NCBI GenBank assembly: GCA_004151065.3
Contig: NWUY0300058287.1
Coordinates: 21,502 to 35,046 of the forward strand
Origin: Larix sibirica
Taxonomy: Eukaryota; Streptophyta; Pinopsida; Pinales; Pinaceae
Direction: 5' to 3'
Length of the DNA: 13,545 nt
The stretch's first letter is position 1, and every line of letters starts with the position of its first letter. The translations under genes were made by a program, and so were the position numbers. Below are positions 8,318 to 13,545 of this stretch, one piece after another. The notes under the pieces were generated by a model. The model made no database searches. It was not told the origin of the DNA and saw only the letters and a list, made by a program, of their open reading frames with translations.

Positions 8318-9030
8318 TAATCTTTGGCCATATTGTATTTTTTCATTATTTAAATTCAATTTGTTATTCCAAAGATAAATTCAACACCCTCTAATATATA
8401 TTAGGGAGTGCTCAATCTCAATAACTTATATCTACAATTCCAAAAACTCCAACCATGTTTAAATTAAATATAATCGAAAAGATAAAAATAAACCTAGGTC
8501 AAAATTATATTTCTTTAGACTTCACTATTGCATTCAACATAGCTCTCTTAATTACTTATTATTTACCTAGAGCTATAATGGTAAATAAAATGATATGTAC
8601 CTTACCAACAACCCATTTTGCCCCCCTTAACTAAGGGTCTATGTCCGATACGTAAGGTTTTTGGGTCCTTGCAAATAACCACGCGTGAGCCCGTAAACCA
8701 TCAGAAGGTTTTAGACGACCAACAAGGTTTTAGAAGGTTTTGTGGATTAACACGGATTTATGTGAAAATAAAATATTTGGATGTTAGTGAATTAATGCAA
8801 TACATTCTTTCCAAGAACATGAAGATTAGCAAGAACATGAAGATTAGCACGTATGATAGAAGGAGATTAGAGAAGGATTGATATGTAGTTATTATATTTT
8901 TGCAATTGCATGAAATTTAATGCCCGATAAAGATAGTGGGGTCTTGAGCACCATGAGGTTTATGCATCATGGTATGGTTTGGTGGTCTCGAGTAATAGGT
9001 AAAACAACTATATGGATGGGTCATTGGTTT
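8318..9030. other. Spacer, no recognised gene; small 18-bp duplication inside
   Basis: The plus-strand open frame around 8618-8881 has no domain I recognise. It contains an exact 18-bp tandem duplication at 8813-8848 (aagaacatgaagattagc twice). The phrase gaaaataaaa...tggatgttagt(g/a)aatt near 8764 recurs near 10817, so this is probably part of an old interspersed repeat. Confidence 0.5.
8813..8848. repeat. Exact 18-bp tandem duplication
   Basis: The sequence aagaacatgaagattagc occurs twice without a gap. No function is evident. Confidence 0.95.
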
Positions 9031-9034
9031 GTAG

Positions 9035-9247
9035 ACATGCATTGACGAGTTCCATGGGAAACTCAATATCATGTGTGTGGTATACATGCATTGATGGGTT
9101 CCATGTGACATCCAACATTATGATGTGTGGTGTCTGTGAAATGAGTCTATATCCAAGAGCATGATATATCGATCCATGTGACATCCAACATTATGATGTG
9201 TGGTATCTGTGAAATGAGTCTATATCCAAGAGCATGATATATGTCGA
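9035..9247. repeat. Nested tandem repeats (49-bp degenerate, then 73-bp near-identical)
   Basis: Two 73-bp copies, 9101-9173 and 9174-9247, share ccatgtgacatccaacatta, tgatgtgtggt and gtctatatccaagagcatg with about one substitution plus a terminal indel. Upstream, acatgcattga(c/t)g(a/g)gttccatg recurs at 9035 and 9084, a 49-bp older duplication that includes the start of the 73-bp unit. This shows at least two rounds of local duplication. Confidence 0.88.
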
Positions 9248-9558
9248 TATGATAGGGAATCTATGATTCAAGGTCATAAAGAAATGATATTTAGTATTGA
9301 CACAAATTTATTGTCCAAGCAATGCTGAGCAAATAATTAACAGTGAGTACCTTGTTTGGAAAGATAAAGATTGTCGAGAGTGAGTGTTAACTTTGCTCAA
9401 TTAAGAAGGAAGATAATGACTTGTTGAAAGTGGCAAGGGTGCCATTCAAGTGTTTCCACCTAGAACAATGCAAGTAGAGCATAGTGCAGGAAGCCATATG
9501 CTTTGCGAAGGTTATTCGAAATAGGCATCCATGAATGGTGACATTTGCAATTTGCAAT
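9248..9558. other. Spacer, no recognised gene
   Basis: A minus-strand open frame (9387-9635) runs from copy 2 of the dispersed repeat into this interval. It carries no recognisable domain beyond the segment shared with copy 1. Confidence 0.45.
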
Positions 9559-10225
9559 CTATGGGGAACTATTATGCTCCTGGCAAGATTCTCAAATTGA
9601 CACTCACACTCGATGATACTTATCCTCATTTCCACCTTGTTGAATACCTAATTTGGTCTTTTCATGAAGGATTTATATCTATATGTAGGAGATTTTGAAT
9701 TTCATCTCCTCTTGGGCTTCCCTACATGGTGACAAGTTAACAAATGTTAAGCACCAAATAAAGGTTCGTTCAATATTGTTATTGACAAATGCTTGGTTAT
9801 ACATAGCCATATGTTATATCATACATTGTTCCATCCACAATCCTCTTGTATCATGCACGATCCCATATGAAGCTCATCAGATAAAAAAATCCATGAAAAG
9901 GACTTAACTAAACAATATCTTGAGACCTTCCTTTGTCCCCTCTTACCTTCCTATTAAAGACACAAAACTAAAGAAACCTGCTACATGCACAAAGATCATG
10001 AAGATCATTTATTATGGTGGAACCATGCAAAATCACAGATACATACATTTGAGTGGTCTAAATAATGCCACCAAACCTTTCTCCTTCCCCTCAACATCAT
10101 GAACCTTAAAAAGGCCTAAAAAGATATGAAACATGTTATATTGAAACCATGAAAATTGTTTGTTTAGTAAAACATAAAAGATTATAGAGACATCTTTAAA
10201 CCTTATGTTGTCTCCTTTCCTTTTC
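9559..10225. repeat. Dispersed repeat, copy 2 of 2 (direct orientation)
   Basis: This segment is colinear with 4901-5580 at similar length (about 667 versus 680 bp). It lacks the DEATWE chromodomain end found next to copy 1 and lacks the 168-bp second unit. Homology fades near 10225-10233, just before the small poly(T) insertion. Confidence 0.75.
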
Positions 10226-10239
10226 TTCATGTAATCAAA

Positions 10240-10307
10240 CCATGATGATCATTTTTTTTTTTTTTTCAATTCAGAAGAAAAATATCAAATACCCATGATG
10301 ATCATTT
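10240..10307 (-). mobile_element. Tiny poly(A)-tailed insertion flanked by 15-bp target-site duplications
   Basis: The 15-mer ccatgatgatcattt occurs exactly at 10240-10254 and 10293-10307. Between the copies lies a T run (10252-10266 including TSD bases) followed by about 26 bp, caattcagaagaaaaatatc and a few more bases. On the minus strand this is a short unique stretch ending in poly(A), bounded by direct repeats. That is the signature of target-primed reverse transcription by a LINE, here with extreme 5' truncation. The inserted sequence is too short to name its source. Confidence 0.7.
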
Positions 10308-10620
10308 CATATAGAAGTTACCATGCAAAAATGATTATATGATTATACATGATGATAATTGAGGTGACACCATATTGTAAATAGAACTATGCATAAATAT
10401 GAGTGTTGTGAATGGAAACATGGAATATGGTATTCTACAAATCACTAAGTGCTAGGGAGCGAAGTACAACATTATGAAGTACTATGGGCTCGTTCTTACA
10501 AGTTGGATGTATATATCATCACTTATAGCATGATTTCGTGCTTGTGGGGTAACATGCATATGTACGAAAATGAAAAAAATGGATGTTAGAGACCATGCCG
10601 TTTATAGAAATATTAACATG
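10308..10620. other. Spacer, no recognised gene
   Basis: AT-rich, with stops in all frames. I see nothing identifiable. Confidence 0.5.
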
Positions 10621-10624
10621 TTTT

Positions 10625-10800
10625 AACAAAAGTTGGGTGTGTAGACTTTATATTATCACATCACTATTAGATTAATTTTGATTTTTCATAACAAAAGTTA
10701 GATTAATTTTGATTTTTCATAACAAAAGTTGGGTGTGTAGACTTTATATCATCACATCATTAGTAGATTAATTTATACATTAATTTTGATTTTTGGTGGG
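10625..10800. repeat. Three-unit tandem repeat with one internally deleted unit
   Basis: Units begin aacaaaagtt at 10625, 10690 and 10721. The first (65 bp) and third carry gggtgtgtagactttatat followed by a (t/c)atcacatca block. The middle unit is only 31 bp: it goes straight from aacaaaagtt to agattaattttgatttttc, lacking about 34 bp. The third unit also carries an extra ttaatttatacattaatt segment before gatttttgg. Confidence 0.88.
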
Positions 10801-11285
10801 GTATGGTGCTTACTTGAAAATAAAAATGGATGTTAGTAAATTACATATTTTCAAGAATAGGCATACATTATAGAGATATTATGAAAGATGTCTGTTTAAA
10901 TATATTAATTGTTATGGAAAATGATATCTTTGTGTTGACAAGTGTTTTCTACAGTGTGAGTAAGTGAGATGTGTCATGCTGACATGTTACACGTCGGCCA
11001 AATTTTTTTTTTTTTTATAAAACTAATCACATGTTGGCTCCAAGTTTTAAAAATTGACTACATTGTGGTATATCAAATTTCAGTATAAAATTCCATTGAA
11101 TTCAAACAGGAGCAACTTCAAACTCCACTTATATTATCATTGATAGAACACACTACCATAGACATGGAGAGTGCAGTAAATTCATGGTTTCAAATTTTGA
11201 AGCAGACATTTAAAATTCTACATTAAATCAACATCTCAAGAACACTCATTTTTTTCAAAAAAATTAAATATCAATACTATTAATA
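10801..11285. other. AT-rich spacer, no recognised gene
   Basis: Contains a poly(T) run near 11004 and scattered AT-rich sequence. A plus-strand phrase near 10817 echoes that near 8764. No gene or element terminus was recognised. Confidence 0.5.
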
Positions 11286-11289
11286 TTAT

Positions 11290-12230
11290 AGTATGTAAAA
11301 AGTCAATAAGAGACAAACAGATGGATCACGACATAGTGAATACAAGGAACCAAAAGCATAGGAAGTGCCAAAACTAGAGGCCACCAAGCCAAGAAACAAC
11401 AGGGAAATCCACTGTCCCAAAGAGCATCAATGCAACCACCCGGCCAAACGCAGACCCAGAGGAAACACCATCAACAAGTAATAAACAAACAGTGGGACCA
11501 GATCTGGGCATGAAGAACAAGAGGCCCAACCCCAATAGACCAGAATAACAGGCCCGCATTAGATAATCGAGCGAGAAACAAAGTCCAGAACAAAGTAACT
11601 AAAGTCTCCAAGAGCATGCCGAAAAATAAGGCTCGAAAAAAAATAGTGGAAATATCAGTTATACAATATATAACTAGTCCCAAAAGATATATGCTGAGTA
11701 TATGCCGAAGTATAAATAGCTAAAAGAACACTATGAGGCCCTCCAATGAGTAGTTGGAATACAAATAGAAGAGCATCGGATACCTGCGCAAAAAATGGGA
11801 TAAGTGCTGCCCATATATAAAAAAATCATGAAACCAAGATCTAGAGCACTACAAATAATAATAATAAAATCTAATAATATCCCTGGTTGGTAAGCTGATC
11901 ACCGTCCCAAGCTTCCCAAAACAGAACACCTTCCCGAGCAGATAGAGCCTGCTTAGAGATACTATCTGTGTCAGAATTATACTTCCTGAAGATATGTTGA
12001 AAATAAATCTTATCAAAACCGCCAATAAGAGTACGGATCTCATCAATCCATGAGTGCAATAAAAGAACTTCTATTGTGGCCTTATCCATCACCCAATCTA
12101 TAATAAATTTTGAGTCCCTTGCAATCTGGATCTCCCAAATGTTTCTGGATATTGCAAAATATAAGAGGATCCAAAGAGCCAATAGTTCGCTTCTTTTATT
12201 ATAGCCAGGCCCGCAGTTCAACCACAATCT
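11290..12230 (-). pseudogene. LINE ORF2 RNase H domain plus 3' tail, 5'-truncated
   Basis: The minus-strand open frame from 12227 to 11871 reads LNCGPGYNKRSELLALW, then FAISRNIWEIQIARDSKFII, DEIRTLIGGFDKIYFQHIFR, KYNSDTDSISKQALSAREGV, and FWEAWDGDQLTNQGYY. This is a plant LINE RNase H (RVT_3) domain. The Glu of RSELLAL, the Asp of RDSKFI, and the H-R-N-D-S pattern near its end match the expected active-site and conserved residues. The first strand with its catalytic Asp is missing, so it is not functional. About 118 codons remain of a normal 130-plus-residue domain attached to a much longer ORF2. Below 11871 comes non-coding sequence, GC-richer at 11380-11560 and ending in AT-rich tattaatatta-like sequence near 11270-11290. 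I read this as the element's 3' untranslated tail. Its exact 3' end is not certain. Confidence 0.8.
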
Positions 12231-12275
12231 GAAACAGAGTCCTTGAACGAGAGTAGAGCTTGTCTCTGTGCGAAT

Positions 12276-13503
12276 ATGGAAGGTTCACATTGTCTCTATC
12301 AGTCTCCCGTGGATGATGAGATTGTAGAATGGATGTCATTGGGTAAGCAGTTGGACCTCGGTGGGGGGTATATTTGTTTCAGACGAAGAATATAAAATTA
12401 TGAGGGGTGTAGAAAGAGGAGGTCGGGTTTCGAGGGCGCAACACGGTGTTGGTAATGATGTGGTGGAGGGTTGTCCGAATGCACTAGAAGTCAACCGTTC
12501 ACCTCTAGTTTTCTTGGGTGACCGGACGTGGTCATTGAAGGGAAAAAAATACTACATGTTCTCGTTTGGTTTTGGCAAGTCCTTAGTGCCCATGAAGTTG
12601 TTTTCTCCTTCTGTGGGTGGGGTGAATGAAATGCAAGATGGTGATCGGGTGGAATATGTTGGTTTTCAACCTAGGGTTTTGGAAGAAAAAAACCCTATTT
12701 CGGTATCAACATGCACCAATAAACCGGATGCCTTCGAAACAAAGGGAATGGGTTGTGGCTTTGGAAAACGGGTGTATGGAAAGAATGCAAAGGTAAAGAG
12801 GACGCAGATGGCCTTTAAATATTTCGAGGAGCCGATATACATGACTATGGGTTGGGATGTTCATATGGATAGGGTGGTTTGTCTTTCTATGAGGTCCTTG
12901 ATCGGTCACCTTGAGTATGTTTCGTTAAACCGGAGTGAGTTTGTGGACTAGATAAGGCAAAATTGGAAACTTGAGGTGGGTCACCACCCCAAGATGAATA
13001 TGTTGGTGAATGGTTGGTTTTTGTTTCACTTCCTTTCCATAGAGGCATCGTTGAAGATTCTTTATAAACCCTGGATTATTGGTGGAGGGTATTTGGTGCT
13101 TATTCGATGGCATTCTGCTTTCAACGCCATAAAATAAACTATGGTGCTTTGAAATATCTGGTGTTTGATGCAGGGGTTTCTAATTCAGCTCTGGTGTAAA
13201 TCTCTCTTTGTGGATTTAGTTAACTGCATTGGTCGATTTATTCATTTGGAGAAGGATATGTTGTATGGAGAATATAAAAGGGTCGCGGTGGTAATAGTAG
13301 AAGTGGATGTGTCTCTTGGTCTGATGGATGAAGTGGTGTTGCAGTGGGGAGAGGAAACATTCGTCCAAAGGATGGACTACAAGCGCATTCCCTTCCAATC
13401 CTTCATGTGTCGGGAAATAGGTCACCTCAAGAATCAATGTCCACAGAAACAGGCTATTGATATGGATGCTCAAGATATTAAGCATGTAATGTCCCCAGCT
13501 TGA
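12276..13503 (+). pseudogene. LINE ORF1 (nucleic-acid-binding protein with CCHC knuckle), degenerate
   Basis: An ATG at 12276 opens MEGSHCLYQSPVDDEIVEWM. A one-base shift in the G run at about 12361-12367 moves into the main frame, which begins GGIFVSDEEYKIMRG. That single frame then runs to the tga at 13501-13503, broken by tag 12949-12951, taa 13135-13137 and tga 13150-13152. Late in the frame come IRQNWKLEVGHHPKMNMLVN, GWFLFHFLS, KPWIIGGGYLVLIRWHS, FLIQLWCKSLFVDLVN and IGRFIHLEKDMLYGE. These are the hallmarks of the DUF4283-type domain of plant L1 ORF1 proteins. A zinc knuckle follows, SFMCREIGHLKNQC (13402-13440), where the first Cys of C-x2-C-x4-H-x4-C is Ser. ORF1 proteins coat LINE RNA. 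ORF2 would lie beyond the right edge. Stops, frameshift and lost Cys make this inactive. Confidence 0.85.
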
Positions 13504-13545
13504 CCCTATTGCATTAATATTGTAAATGATGTAAATATTGTTATT

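Noticed and set aside
8618-8881. Plus-strand frame of 87 codons with a KNMKIS repeat
   Set aside because: The repeat is a simple 18-bp DNA duplication and there is no domain or codon pattern to support a gene.
11374-11683. Minus-strand hydrophobic open frames that could look like membrane proteins
   Set aside because: They lie in what reads as the LINE 3' untranslated tail; the T-rich strand gives Phe/Leu-rich translations by composition.
12706-13485. Minus-strand open frames opposite ORF1
   Set aside because: They are antisense shadows of the LINE ORF1 reading frame.
1-13545. CRISPR array, bacterial defence island or operon
   Set aside because: There are no regularly spaced identical repeats with unique spacers and no prokaryotic gene structure. 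All tandem repeats are two- or three-unit local duplications in plant-like retroelement DNA.

Overview
This window looks like repeat-rich nuclear DNA from a seed plant. The evidence is AT-rich intergenic sequence, many decayed plant-type LINE fragments, one Ty3/gypsy chromovirus end and numerous short tandem duplications. The LINE proteins (RNase H-bearing L1-like ORF2, and ORF1 with a CCHC knuckle) resemble, from memory, those common in gymnosperms. That placement is a guess, because nothing in the window identifies the species. I found no intact host gene, tRNA, rRNA, CRISPR array or bacterial-type operon. Every recognisable coding segment is a broken piece of a retroelement, so nothing here works together as a functional system.

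Layout. 1-235: LINE RNase H fragment on the minus strand, running off the left edge. 236-1260: AT-rich spacer with a 154-bp tandem duplication. 1270-1865: LINE ORF2 tail (reverse transcriptase zinc-binding region) on the plus strand, with a 51-bp duplication at its end. 1870-3003: AT-rich spacer with a 73-bp duplication and an AT-rich simple repeat. About 3004-4781: probable 3' LTR of a minus-strand Ty3/gypsy chromovirus, followed at 4782-4795 by its polypurine tract and at 4811-4921 by the end of its chromodomain. 4901-5580 and 9559-10225: two direct copies of an unidentified dispersed repeat; the first copy is followed by a partial 168-bp tandem duplication. 6407-6560 and 8154-8317: a second direct-repeat pair, with a minus-strand LINE ORF2 carboxy-terminal fragment (7320-8152) and a GAT-rich microsatellite (7182-7310) between them. 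9035-9247 and 10625-10800: local tandem duplications. 10240-10307: a tiny poly(A)-tailed insertion with target-site duplications. About 11290-12230: LINE RNase H and 3' tail on the minus strand. 12276-13503: LINE ORF1 pseudogene on the plus strand, head to head with the previous fragment, its element continuing past the right edge.

The observations most worth a second look are the head-to-head LINE pair (possible twin-priming inversion), the tiny insertion with clear target-primed reverse transcription hallmarks, and the single unresolved base at 8153. That base falls exactly where LINE coding stops and another repeat begins, so the join may be an assembly artefact. I see no convincing undescribed biological system.
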